Assembly: GCA_030704615.1 (NCBI GenBank)
Contig: CM060732.1
Location: 11,100,001 to 11,160,000, forward strand
Reading direction: 5' to 3'
DNA length: 60,000 nucleotides
Origin: Takakia lepidozioides
Lineage: Eukaryota > Streptophyta > Takakiopsida > Takakiales > Takakiaceae
The notes under the pieces: generated by a model
The model's database searches: none
What the model was told of the DNA's origin: nothing
Seen by the model: the letters and a program-made list of their open reading frames with translations, nothing else
Translations under genes and position numbers: made by a program
Shown here: positions 11,401-23,973 of the stretch, in pieces
How the letters are laid out: every line of letters begins with the position of its first letter
How positions within the stretch are numbered: the first letter of the stretch is position 1

Positions 11401-11909
11401 CTGGTGTCGCGCAAGCCCTCTGATGCGCGCAAAAAGACGACCGCAAGCTGGGCATGGGGTACGGTCTGATGGGAGAGGCGCTGCTGTTGGGGGGGTAAGA
11501 GTGATGGGGTCGGCAATGCAGGTTGCACAACTGGAGAAGAAGGCACGTGGAGAGGCTCATGACCAAGAGGAGTTGGGCTGCCTTGAAGCCGCTGCCGAGA
11601 ATGGGATGGAGAACCTGGAGGAGAAGTGACTGGCGTTGGACCTCGAACCCTACCTGAGAGGCGCAGTGGGGGAGGCCTCAACAGACACTGTGGGAGTTCT
11701 TCGGTCGGTGGGGCGCCAATGGAAGAACCTGGAATCAGCGGTGGAGAAGACCGTTGTGAAGATGACGACTCTTCTTGAACTTGGTGTCTGGAGTTTGGAC
11801 TCTGGTGTGCATCAGGATCATGTGAGCTAAGGGTAGGGGTACGTTGGCGTTGGGGTCTTCCAAGAGGAGCAGGTCTTCCGGTAGGAGCAATTGCGGCTGT
11901 GTTCAGCAC
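8479..11909 (-). pseudogene. Non-LTR retrotransposon with zinc finger, reverse transcriptase and restriction-like endonuclease, dead
   Basis: Reading right to left on the minus strand: a Pro/Ser-rich N-terminus; a C-x2-C-x12-H-x3-C zinc finger (11454-11392, CPACGRLFARIRGLARHQRTC split here by its spacing); a conserved linker (IPAWYLFLLFPQWCL); reverse transcriptase blocks (SGTGIRPIAVGEV, FPHQFGVATPGG, VVLQVDVTNAFN, CQGDPLGGPLF, VVDDTHIVG where YADD is usual); a thumb region; a CPCGG zinc site; and a PD-(D/E)XK-like nuclease (RRVDIVL...LADVVLADPT). This order matches non-LTR elements with a C-terminal restriction-like endonuclease (R2/NeSL/Utopia-like). In-frame stops near 10805 and 10445 and frameshifts near 10150 and 9900 show it is dead. 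The 5' limit is uncertain. Confidence 0.8.
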
Positions 11910-13063
11910 CTCTCGTTGCTCTGGGGAGCGAACTGCCAGGGATGGTGGAGTAGTAAAGGGGTTGTGGTGAGGGCTGGAGTTGGCGGAAGGTCAAATGAAA
12001 CACTTGAAAGCAAATTCATAGCTACCACGAGGGTGAAGAGAAACATCATACCTAAGCGCTTCTTGTGGAACGGACTCCCCGATTTGGAAAAGGGGAAGGG
12101 CCTGCGCAAGAAGCTACTGGTCTTGTGAAAGCACAATTTCCATCGATGTAACTCCAAAGCGGAGATCACCCTGCTGCACGAGCATCTATCTGTATACGTA
12201 GGTCCAATCCTCATGGACGTAGTTCTTACTTCATTCCTCTCCCTCTCTATGGTTGAATGATCTTGGGGTCGTTGAATGATCACGTGAATTATGTTGAGCT
12301 CGTCTTCATCTCTCTTACTCAAATGGGTTCGTTTGTAATCCAGCGGCTGCTGCCACGCTTGACTCGTCTACCAACTTCTGGCACTCTATCATTTGTTGCA
12401 CATGACCATAGCCAGCAGTGCCGGTATCCGCAATTGCAGTCATTGGAATTGTCTAGCACGGACGAGGAGAGCTGCAAGAGATCCTGGGCCGGACCTTCAT
12501 CATGGCTGGCAGACTCTGAAGGGAGTGCTGGGGGAAAAGAATCCTTTGTCAGATTCTGCGCAAGTCAAGTCGGATACTGCCCAAGTCGAGTCTGTAGCTC
12601 AGCCATCAAACCATCCGTTTGTCCTCACCAGGAATTTGCAACCACTCATAGCTGCCGGAATTTGGTTGAAGTCTACTTACTCTTACGACAAATTTGGTAT
12701 TACTCATTGAAGCACTGTGTATACATCCTTCCTTAACTTAAAAGTCTTTGTCAAGTTTTAACCTCAAGGCCTCCGGATGCAAAACACTTTGCTGAGGAGC
12801 TAAGAAAAGCACGCCGATTTGGGAAGGTGAGGACATCTGTACGCGCCCAAGGGCCCTCTGGGCCTGCTGTGGATACAGTGATTTATTTTTCCCTTCTATC
12901 TCTGTCTCTGTCCCTCTCTGTGTCCTCCTTCGTCCCAGAAAAGTTGGTGTGGGGGATGGAGGCCACGGCTAGCAAGGCCTCCGATAGTAACTGCTTGACA
13001 GCCAATTGTGGTGCAAATGTACTCTGAGCTTCTTTTCAGCCTTTAATGATCACACCTTGCTTT
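11910..13063. other. No supported gene
   Basis: Probably the 5' flank of the dead non-LTR element and then intergenic sequence. Short open frames here have no recognisable domain. Confidence 0.4.
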
Positions 13064-13067
13064 AGAG

Positions 13068-13123
<56 letters not shown>
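13064..13123. repeat. (GA)n microsatellite
   Basis: About 60 bases of nearly pure GA dinucleotide with one phase break near 13071. Confidence 0.95.
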
Positions 13124-13126
<3 letters not shown>

Positions 13127-13478
13127 ATTCTACACTACACCCGGGTCAAAATTAAAGTTGTGAAAGGTCTATGCTTAAGCAATAGGGCTACTTACGAAAG
13201 TCAGAAGCTGGTGAAATTTTCATCGGCTTGTAGTTCTTGCACACAGGTTGAGAAAACAGCAAAGACCCACTATAGCTGAAGTTCTCCTCAGATTCTTAAG
13301 TGTTGGGACAAAAGGTTTGATAAGGTGCAGTCCCTGCATGCAGGTCAAGCTAAGAAACTCTGGCAGGAGTCCTCCTTAGATCCCACACAGTGGTTGGAGA
13401 AAAGGTTTGATAAGGTGAGCGTGATTTGTTTAGGACGTGAAAGAGTATGTTGGGAAATGAAGCCAGCATCATGCTGTC

Positions 13479-15397
13479 TTGTGGACTGGACTTACAACAT
13501 TGAAATTTTCCTCTTCACTCATGAAAAAGCAGCGAATGTGGTCCTTTTTGTTCCTATCAGGAGATTGTTTGAGGTTGGTCCCTGTTATGTCAAGGATGCT
13601 TGGAACTCTTGGTGATTCTAGTGTGGGCTGTTCAGCTATCCACTTGTGGTTTTCACAGGATAGTCCAAACTTCAGTCATAAGGGCACCGGTGAGGCCCTG
13701 TGGGTGGAGGGTTGGTCGGAACCTCAGGGTGTGACAGCACCTCTAGCTGACATGAGACAGGGTCGAGCACAAACTGGTGATGGTGTCAACGAGAACTCCT
13801 CTGGCACTTGTGAGGATGTGAGGATATTATGCAGGGCAGGGCAACTGAAAGATGCATTGCACATTCTGAACAAACAAGGCATTTGGGCAGATTCAAGTAC
13901 TTACGTCTGTCTCTTGCGGGAGTGCATGAAAATCAGGAACCTTGAAATGGGAAAGCAGGTGCACAACCACATCATCCAAAGTGGATTCAAGCCATATGCA
14001 TTTCTATTCAACACCCTTGTTAACATGTATGCCAGCTGTGGGAGTATGGTAGATGCATGCCGAGTGTTTGAAACAATGCCTGACCGCAACATCTTTGTGT
14101 GGAATATCATGATAGCAGGATATGCCAAGCATGGGGGTGGCAGGGAGGCCCTCAAGATTTATCAGCAGATGATACGGGGAGGGGTGAAACCAGACAATGT
14201 CACGTTCACTTGCATTCTCATGGCATGTGCAAGTCTGTCAGCTCTGGAAGAGGGCAAAGAGGTCCATGCTGACATCATCAAAGCGGCAATTGCACCAGAT
14301 GCATTCTGGAGACTGCTCTTGCTGCCATGTATGCCAAATGTGGCGCCATGAAGGATGCACATCAAGTGTTTGACAATATGGCTCACAGGAATGTTGTCTC
14401 ATGGAGTGCGATTATTTCAGGATATACTCAGCACGGGTGTGGTGTGGAGGCTCTCAAGATCTATGAGCAAATGATACAGGCAGAGGTGAAGCCCAACGAG
14501 GTCACATTCACTTGTGTTCTCAATGCTTGTGCCAGCTTGGCAGCTCTGAAAAAGGGCAGAGAGGTACATGCCGACATCATCAAAGCTGGAACTGCTCCAG
14601 GTATCATTCTGGAAACTGCCCTTGTCAACATGTATGCGAAATGTGGGAACATGAAGGTTGCACATCAAGTGTTCGACAATATGGCTACGCGAGATGTCGT
14701 AGCATGGAGTGCCTTGATTGCAGGATATGCTCAGCATGGGTGTGTTAGGGAGGCTTTTGAGATCTATGAACAAATGATGCGGGAAGGGGTGAGGCCTGAC
14801 AAGGTCACATTCATATGCGTTCTCAATGTTTGTGCCAGCCTGCAAGCTCTGGAAAAGGGCAAATTGGTCCATGCTGACATCACAAAAGTTGGAATTCTGC
14901 AAGATACCATCCTGGAGACTGCCCTTGTCGACATGTATGGCAAATGTGGGAACATGAAGGATGCGCGTCAAGTGTTCGACAATATGGCTAAGCGAGATGT
15001 GGTTTCATGGAGTGCTATGATCACAGGATATGGTCAGCATGGGTGTGGGAGGGAGGCCCTGCAACTATTTGAACAAATGCAACAGGAAGGCTTAAAGCCA
15101 GACAGCACCACCCTTACATGTGTTCTCTCTGCATGTAGCCATGTGGGCCTTGTCGATGAAGGCCAGCACTACTTCGATTCCATGATTGGAGATCATGGCC
15201 TCAGTCCGACTGCAGAACATTTCGGATGCATGGTGGACCTTCTTGGCCGTGCAGGGCAATTGATTGAGGCAGAGGAATTAATCAACAAAATGCCAATCAC
15301 ACCAGGTGTTGAGGTGTGGGGAGCCTTGCTCAGTGCCTGCAGAAATCATGACAATGTGGAGATAGCGGAACGTGCCATAAAATGCCTTCTTAAATGA
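13479..15397 (+). pseudogene. PLS-class pentatricopeptide repeat protein, one frameshift, truncated tail
   Basis: PPR proteins bind organelle RNA, one base per repeat, in RNA editing, splicing or stability. Roughly 14 P/L/S repeats are visible, e.g. FNTLVNMYASCGSMVDACRV, VVSWSAMITGYGQHGCGREA and DSTTLTCVLSACSHVGL, the style of intronless PPR genes in non-seed plants. The first ATG in the open frame is 13479, but the repeats begin after 13790 and ATG 13752 is an equally good start. Near 14300 one base is missing: the frame shifts from ...APDAF to ILETALAAMYAKCG, and the second part (14327-15397) is open. The protein stops after WGALLSACRNHDNVEIAERA, before any E or DYW domain. It is either a recent pseudogene or carries one sequence error. 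Confidence 0.8.
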
Positions 15398-15480
15398 GAT
15401 CCACAGTACACAGGCCAAGAGGTCCAACTCTACCAGCACTGTGTACTGCCCAATTGAATGTGGGAAGCTCTTCATACTAG

Positions 15481-16130
15481 ACCATTGAGAAAGGCTTGTC
15501 CTTTCAAGCTCTCATGTCCCCAATAGCCTCTTGCAGACTGCCAACCCGATCCACACCCAAGATTTTGTAGTCTTCCAGCTCTATCTGGTAGCCAACAAAC
15601 TGGGGTAGGCTCATCATTTGTCCATGGATCCCCCCCCACGAGTGCAGATTCGTCCAGCTCTATCAGTTACACAACCGACCGAGCTGGGCTCTTTGTACAG
15701 AAACACTCAGCATTTTGAGGCTTCTCAGGTCATTGATACGCTCCAGCATGCTCTCAACCGATGGACAACTTGTGAGGTCTTGCACAATCACCTCCACCAC
15801 TCGTGGAATGTGTATGCTATGCTCAAAAGACTCAGTCTCCCACTGCCTCTCAAGGGTCTGGTGGGGTCTCCGCTGATTGACACTACAGTAGGTCTAGCAT
15901 GAGAAGCGCTCTCAAATGCCCGTCAAATGTTGTCTAAGGCTTTTCATACTCGTGACAGAGACTCAGTTGGTCCTGAAGCCTCTCACCTCCCCAATAGGTA
16001 CTGGCATGCTCTCAATGTTTCCAGATTGCACGAGGTCTAAGTCACTCACAACTGATCTCTTGTAAGCTCTTCATGCATGTCCACTGAGAAAGAGTCAGGA
16101 TGCCCTCTCAATATTTTAAAGGAGGCTGTC
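15481..16130 (-). pseudogene. Decayed leucine-rich repeat fragment, NLR type
   Basis: Read on the minus strand, several stretches keep the plant NLR-type LRR rhythm. Examples are LTSCPSVESMLERINDLRSL, then KMLSVSV (about 15680-15780), VGSLQEAIGDMRA (15500-15560) and ESMPVPIGEVRGF (about 15975-16015). Stops and frame changes separate them, and no NB-ARC domain is present nearby. The plus-strand open frame at 15618-15902 is its shadow. Confidence 0.45.
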
Positions 16131-16349
16131 CGTTTTTCAGGTGGAATCCGTTCAACCTCTTCCAGTCCTCAACTACTCGATGGAATGTCCTGGGCTCTCT
16201 ATGCTTTGTAGCGAAAAATTAAGCATTCTTGGCATACTCAACTGCCAAACTCTCAAATGGATCACACAACCGAAAGGTGACATCCCTAAAGCTTATGGTG
16301 AGCTCTTTCAGTGCTCTCAGCTGCTAAGTAGAAAGAGAGCATAAACAAG

Positions 16350-18422
16350 TGCTGCCATGGTATATCTCTATCTGCCCGAGTGGAATGTGAGAGAAAAAGT
16401 TGGAGGAGGTAATTGATCATATTTGTGTCGATTGGACAAGACAGGGAGACAGAGTGTGAGGAAATGAAAGGATGACGCCTCCCGAAGGATTCGTAAATTA
16501 TGGTGTGAGGAAATAAGTTGTGTTGGAGGTGTTGAAGCTCACACCTTGATAGATGAAGGGAAAGATATTTGCATAGTAAACTGTCACAATGGTTTCACAT
16601 AAAAGGGACAACCATCAGCTTTCGCCGAAAACTGTGCACACAAAGCATAGGACTTGGCCATGTTTTGCTGTCAAATGGAGCGGTCTTCGGGTGAAGTTAC
16701 CGCTGAAAGCTGTGCCTAAACTCTGGTAAAAGTCTTCAAAATCTTCCAACCATGGCAGATCTGCCCTAACTCTCAGACAGTTCTCAATCCATTTCTCAAG
16801 GTTCGGCTTGCAGCCAAAAACAGGCTTGGGGAAATGTAAGGACCCAAATCAAGAAAAGACCCTAGCAGAATCGATTCCATGTTATGGAGGGCACGCACGC
16901 TCTTCAGGACGCAGTGGAGAAGTTTGGGCAAGAAGACGGCCCTAAAGTCGTCAATAGAGGGCCCTAAATCCTAAAGCCGCTTGTTGTCAGTCTGTAACAT
17001 CCTGGTGGTTGGGGTATGTGTCATCCTCTCACAATGGTGGTATGCCACCCTAAAAATCTGGGATGTAGGTGGAAGGAGTCAGGATTTCGTTGTTCATGCG
17101 CCCGAGACTGAGAGTTTCCAAGACTCCGTCAAAAAATTTAGATTGTCCATGCGAAGTTTGATTTAGATTTTGCACTACTTTCCGCCCGAGAATGTCCTAG
17201 ATTGATAGTTCTTGCGTTTTTCGGAAAGCAATTTGTTGCCAGGACTATCTCCAAGGTCTGATGTGGTGATGGTGGAGTAACAGCATGTAGGCGAACGCAA
17301 GTTAGGTTCGCAAATTTTTTCTTCCAAGCCAATTGCCACCTTGCAGGTGGAAGTCATGATGAAGGGCTACAAACATCGGCATGTACCATCCCTCTACCCG
17401 CTGGACACCCTCTCTCCTTCAGATCCTGACTGCAGGTCAAAAATTCCAGCTTTTAAGTGGACTACGAATGCTAAGGTACACAGTCTTTGCAGTCTCTCTA
17501 AGCGATTGGCATCCGCGTAAGTAGTTGTATGAAACCTGGAGGATGTGTACACGTATTGAGTGAAGAGAACCTTACATTTTTGGGAGTCGGGAATGACCTA
17601 AGATTGGAATTGCTACCCTCAGGTCACTGACTTATACATACATTGCAACCAGTTAGAAATTTTGATCAAATGAGTGTGTAAACATGTCATTCCTGATATC
17701 ATGCTCTTCTCTGGGAGGCAGCCTTCATTCTTCTGATTGATGAAATTAACTGTGATAGTTCCAAACTTTTCCATTTAGCTCTTGTGGCAGCACCTTAGAT
17801 GGTTCCATCTTGAATGCCATGTTAGATGCAAGCCAGTCACCAGAGCCTTCAACACCTTCTGTTCCTTGCTTGCAATGGCCTTGTCAAATTGTATTCGATT
17901 ACCATATTGCAAAATACTTCGTCAATGTCATTCTACTGCATTGATTAGTGGACAGAAGTTCTGTTTTGAAATCATCATTCCTCAAGCGTAGCCTTCTCTT
18001 TCTAAGGGAGCTGGCTCAAATTTTCAACATATGTTCGATCTTATGACAACCCAGATGGGCAACAATTCTAGGATCTCCATGATGCATTATAAGGCCCGTG
18101 AAAGCCAGGCATAATTACCTCTGCAAAGTTCTAGCAAAGACTTTTTCGTGACCAATGTGGGGTGGCAGATAATCATCTTTATTCTAGAGAAACACAGCAT
18201 TTAGTAAGTTTCATGACATCTAACAACTAATTCTTTGGTGAGAACTGAGTGGGTAAACAAGAGTCGCATTTGTGCATAGGCTTTTAACCCAAGGGAGTTT
18301 TTATCTCTTCAAAAGCTTTTTGAGGTTCTTCATCATGTTCAGAAAAACTTCTCTCTAATTGCTTCGCAGGCGATCTCTAATGTTTTCACTCCCTTCTCAG
18401 GCTCTCTCGGCGGGGTAGGGCA
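16350..18422. other. No supported gene
   Basis: I see no domain, repeat family or convincing spliced exon here. Part of it would be downstream of the minus-strand gene ending at 18423. Confidence 0.35.
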
Positions 18423-21400
18423 TTAATGCATTTGTTTCAGTACAAATTTCTGATTAAGTTCGCTTTTAGGTGCAGTTGCTGTTCCCATAGCACTCCTTGG
18501 CTTGGGTGTGCAGTTGTCCAACATTTGCTGGAGTGTGGCTGCAAGAACACTTCGATACCCGGCACAATTGCGATAGAGTGGACAGTGCTTAAAGCAAGTT
18601 TTAAAGTAGAGCTCGTTCAAAGGATTGACCCCATGGCCACAGTTGCAGAGAGCGGGAATATGCAGACCTGACTGCTGCATCTTCTGTAGCCGCATTGCTC
18701 GCAAGGCTGATTGATACCTGCACACACGTTCACGTAACTATACAGAGATCCGAGTTTTTTTATCTCTGGGGAGGTGCTGCCTCATCTTTTTAGAATAGCC
18801 TTACAACCTTGAACGTTCTTATCATCTCCCAAAAAGTATTTTGAAGATTTCAAGATACACATGACAAGTGTTTATAAGTAGCAGAGAGATGAACCTTGTA
18901 GTAGTAATAGTAGTAGTAAGTTAGTAGGAATATTGCGAAACAACCAGTCAATGAGTTGCGAATGCAGGATGGTTCTGAGCTTCGAAAACTTTTCATATTG
19001 CAAAGACGGAAATGTAAAGCCATGCCAGACTGCATACAAGCAAAGAACCATTTCATCATCAATAACCATTGACCACCATTGTCAAGCTAGCAGAAACAAA
19101 GCAATGCACACTGATTAAAACAAGAATAGTCAGACAAATGATGGCATGTCATAGCAACATGCAGATCCATCTCTGGTCCACCTTCATAGGATTAAATGGA
19201 GTTATGGGTCTGCAGGAATATGACCTTGTTTTCTCCAGAGCAGCACTGTGGAGAACCTTGTCTTGTCTCTTAGCCCTCTACAGAGTATAATATACATCCA
19301 TACACACAGAAACTTGATATGAGTAGAGTGACCAAGTACCAGTGTGTACACCTCTCATTGTTGATATGCATTTCTCATTTCTTTTCTGTACTTCCTTTTC
19401 TTGGTCCTCAGGTGCAAGTTTCTGCGGTTAGGAGTGCAATTTACAAGTATCTAACCTGTCCAATGTCCACAAGTGAATTTCTCTTCTAGATATTGTAAAA
19501 CTCCTTCCTTCTTTCTTCTTTTCTTTCTCCAGTGGGCAGACTAGTGTTCTCCTTTTTTTCTTCTCTCATTGAACCTAGTTTGAATGTGCTCAGCAACTAG
19601 TTATAACTTTCGCAAGGAGAGGGAGACCCATGAGGTAGGAAACTTTCTAATTGACTGATTTGGACAAGGTCCTTCTGGCAAATAGAGCTTACAGACTCTG
19701 GAATTCTCAAAACACGCGAGGGAGGATACCAACATGGAGTGATAGTCACCGAGAAATATCTCAAGAGCTCATCCATCCCATCCTAATGGCTTGATTGGAG
19801 GTGGAGAATGGAAAGAAATAATTAAAACGAAATAGAACTAACCATATGTGCCATAACATCCACCTGCTTCTGCACTGCTTTCGACTGTTTTTGAAGTGCT
19901 TTTTGCAAGCGTAATGCTTCATCTGCCTTCCTCTCCTTGCTCAGCTGCTCCAACCTGCCATCCCAAGCATCCTTGACTGCCACCACCCAATGTAGTTTTA
20001 CTCGACTACTATGAAGCTCAGATGTCAGTCACAAATCCCCAGTTTTGTAGATGCTACAACCACTGTCATCTGCGGCTTGTCCTTCAGAATTCATAGAAAC
20101 AGTCAGGAGTATGAGCCTTGTTTACCTGGGGAGGTTGAGCCTCTCTTTGGATGCGGAAGTTTTGTTTTAGAAAACAAAGTGTCACGAGAAGTGTTGTCAA
20201 GCATTGCTGCAGAGATGGCATTGCAGGGCAGATTCTGGAGAATCCTCCCCCCTTGCCCCTCCCACTTTCTCACGTGGTATCCACCCCGGTCTTTACATAC
20301 TAGATCCACACCTCCACAGAGCTCATGAAACATGTTGCTACTACTCAAACTACATCATTTCTTTCCATTGTGAGGAGCCTAGGATTAAATATCTCTAAGC
20401 TACCATAAAGTGACTTCCTCATTCAATCTAGCAGATGTAAAGGAGAGTTAGTCTTGACCGCCGTCTTCGTAAGTCATGAAGTCGGTGCACTCGTTCACGG
20501 ACAACCTGGCGCTCCACTTGCATTGCACATTTCCAGACATCTGAGAAGTATTGTTTGACCTACACCCCACAGTGGACTCATCGGTCACCACATATCTGCA
20601 TGCCTTGCCCCCCTCTGAAACATAACTGATAGCCAAACTGACTCACTCAGGCCAGGAGAGGCAAAAAAATTGTGCAAGAAAAATGTAAAGACATACAGAT
20701 GCCATGGAGGCAGAGGATGCCACAACACAGACAAGAGCAATTACTCGAACACAAAGGCATCAAGGTACCTGTCCTCTTTCTTCATACTCATCCCTGCTTC
20801 GCAAGATAACAACGCCGATCGGGCAAGCTTTAACACCTTCCCGAGGATCCCTTCCCCCACGAAAGACATCATCACGGGTGTTTTGGGAACCAGCCCTCTT
20901 CAAGCTGCGTAGCTTCCTGAGATGCTGGGGAGCATGGCAAGCGTCCTCTGGCAATGACCATTCACTCGACTGCCCCATTGAGACTGTTTTTATTTTTGAG
21001 CCAAAGAACTGATACAGGTATTATTTTATTTTCTATGGTTTCCCCACTCCCTGGCTACTTCTCAGCTCAGTTAATCCAACTCGGTTTCTAGGCATATCCA
21101 GTGCAAAATGTTGTTGTGATCCTGTAACATTCATACTACATCCATGCCCTAAATACAGAATCTCCTCATATTTTTATCATATTTAGTCTGTCTCTCTTTG
21201 CAGTGGTTTGGACCTTTGTCACAGATGATGTCCAGTAGCTTACCCTCCTTTCCAAGAATGTTCCTTCGATCTTCCCTTGTTCCTAGTGAACTTCTGAAAT
21301 GACTTCGTACAAACAGGTCTGTAAAATTCTACTCTTACTAGCACAGGTTAGTGTATAACTGAAATTACTTCACACCACTTTTTAGAATGAAATTGTTCAG

Positions 21401-23251
21401 TCTGATTCGTGCATTTATTACTGGTGCTTTGGGTATCCCAACTACTTTTTGAATGCCAACCTGCGAATAGATTTTCAGGGAATGTTTAAAATTTTAACAA
21501 ATCAATAATCATTCCTGGAACGCTAGGTAAGTGCGTGCACCAACATGAACAAGGTTTAAACTGAATTATACACGTTGCAGCCATGGAGTAAGATTTTACC
21601 CCATGTGATAGAAACTCTTCCTCACTCTGGAGATCTTTCCGTTTCAAGTCGCTCAGTTTTACAGCAAGTTTGGGACAGGCCAGGTCATGGACAGGCTTGG
21701 TCTGAAGTGTGGCTAGCGGGTCAGAATGTCGCCTCTCCAAATGGAAGCTGTCTGGCTCAGATCGCCCCATTGGCCTCTGCAATAACCTCTATGTTAGTGT
21801 TGAAAACAGGGAAGCCTTCTATGATATAATGGCGTTCCAAAAGGAAGACCTGGACGCTTGTCTCTTTACACAGGAGGGCTACTATCTTCCATCAGTTGCC
21901 AAGGACTCGGAAGCCCCTACAATAATACACCACTTCAAGACAGGTTGACCCGTCTTCTTTCCCTCCCTCTCCTAGTGAGCTTGATAGCAATTGGGGCAGT
22001 GGGTGTCGTTTGTGAGTTCGAATCTATGGTAGAAACACTTAAGTTTAGTAAGACCCTATTTTTGTCTTCATTTGAGCCATCTTCCACTTAAAATTATTGA
22101 GCTTAAGTAATATTCCTATGGACAACATTGTCAACAGTTGTCTATCCATCAACTTAACCAGCATAACATATCCCTGAAGTGTATCAGGCAATACTTGCCT
22201 GAGAAGATGCTCTTTTCCTTACAATCTGTCACTGATTGCCACTTTGGTGCACCTGTGCTCTTACCTCTCCCTGTGCCTTCACTCTGAGAAGCTCAAAGTC
22301 CTTCCACTCTGCATGTGTCCGCCCCGTTGATGGTTTTGCACTTGAGTTTTCCACACTGTCTCGTGGGACAACATTCTTGGAAACTGTCAGTGTGTGTTGT
22401 ACATCTGGAGCTATCTCTGTACCCTGCATGCAGTTCACCCGGATTAGAGGTCTGGGACAAGTCAATCAACAAGAAGGCTCACACGCTCTTAGCTAGATCG
22501 AATTTTCGATGTAGAATGCTCAAGCCTAACTTCCATGTGGAGAGACTTTGATGAACTTCCTGCATTCCAGCTTAAGGAAGACACAACTTCTGATAATGCC
22601 TACAACACTCCTGAGATATCACTCAAACAAAGTAGGCAACTAAAAGTTAACCACTCCAAGCTTGGACTTAGGGCCACCCCAACCATCCCATCAGACACTC
22701 TGTGCCGAGCGATCCAGTTCTTTTATGCTCTGGCATGGTCCAACATGTCGAACTTCCACGAGTGTTCAAGACATGCCAAGATCCAAACAGTCTTAAGCCT
22801 ACCCATAAGAAATTAAATGAAAGGGCACTTTATGGCTGGAAGCTCACCAATTGGTCTTCACAAATTTCAGCCTGCAGTTGCAAATTTAAAGAGATTCTTT
22901 CCGTCAAATCTAATCCAACTTTCCTCTGTTACTGAAGTGTCATTGACAGAAACCAAAGAGGAAAATGTGTCTCCACAGGTTTGGTCGTGAGCTTCATGAA
23001 GAACTTCTATTTGGTGTGCATGGTTATATAAGTGCAACCTACCTCAACTCATACACGAAGTTCTGATGGAAAGGTACCTGTACCATGAGTGGTGCTGGCC
23101 GTGCAGGTGGAATATTCTCTTTGGCCCTAGTCCTCTTTGTCTTCAACAATTGAGCCATCCGTGTCTGTAGATCCCTCAAAAAATTTGCATAACTCTTCTC
23201 CTTTTCACTTTTTGTGCGGTGGACTTCGTAGGTCGCCACTGTGGCTGCCTC
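18423..23251 (-). CDS. Unrecognised multi-exon gene, coiled-coil with a Cys-rich C-terminus (5' end and at least one exon missing)
   Basis: Modelled exons: 23251-23084, 22423-22265, 21776-21600, 20969-20769, 20234-20126, 19976-19843 and 18717-18423 (ends in TAA). Each has AG/GT borders on the minus strand. The first four are exact codon multiples (56, 53, 59, 67 codons), and exon 5 ends in phase 1 where exon 6 needs two bases (G|TC), which argues for a real gene. The last exon needs a phase-2 donor, so one or more exons between 18.7 and 19.8 kb were not found. Contents: Lys/Glu-rich helical segments (KSEKEKSYANFLRDLQTRMA; LEQLSKERKADEALRLQKAL) and a Cys cluster (ALCNCGHGVNPL...FKTCFKHCPLYRNCAGY). 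The tail faintly recalls centriolar CCDC15-like proteins; that is memory only. Function unknown. Confidence 0.5.
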
Positions 23252-23761
23252 CTGTTAGATGCACGGATAGCCAATAGTGCGTCTGAATATCACAAGATTC
23301 AGAACCTCCTTATGCTAGCATACTAATAGGCCATGCAGGTTGGTGAGAAACACTCCACTCACTGAATGAAGAGGCATGTAACAAAGTGGGCTTGAAACTT
23401 CGGTCACAATGCCACAATAAGTGTTGCATTCATGCTCCACAGCCATGTCTGTGAGCAGCCTCCATGTTACTATTTGAACTTCAAATGAGTAATTTCTCCA
23501 ACGAGAACTTCTATTTGAAAATCAAGCTCTCTCTGACTAATTGATAGCAAGCTGGTCACAATTACGACTTCCACTTTTATATGAACGAAGTCTCAGGTCG
23601 ACCAATGGAAAGGCACATGCTAGAGGATTTTGGCTAACGCCATCAACTCTACATCTCATTTAATCAAAGATTAAAATTATGTGAATATGCTTTAATAGCA
23701 TTGTTGGACAAAAACACGGTCTTCATAATTTAGACTCTTAAATGTTTTCATTAAGGAGGAG

Positions 23762-23973
23762 TGTTGGTAACATTTAGATTATGTAAGTTATCATCCATAT
23801 AGAATGGATACGTCTATACGAAGGGTCACAACCCTTTTAAGGTATGACTGTTGAGTTGTTGAAGAGACATTGTCCTGTCTTCTTCTCTCTCATTCTTACT
23901 CATTCTTACATACATAAAATGGAGTAATCATACTCACTCTACACTAATGTTTGAGTGCTAGTATTTCATAACA
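23762..23973 (+). repeat. Solo copia LTR (212 bp)
   Basis: It starts TGTTGGTAACATTTAGATTATG and ends GTATTTCATAACA and aligns with the copia LTR at 7861-8069 in inverse orientation. No internal region follows. Immediate flanks (AGGAG and CAAGC) do not form a clear target duplication. Confidence 0.85.

Noticed and set aside
12257-12736. Plus-strand 159-codon frame
   Set aside because: No domain, no support from splice signals or codon pattern, in the flank of a dead LINE.
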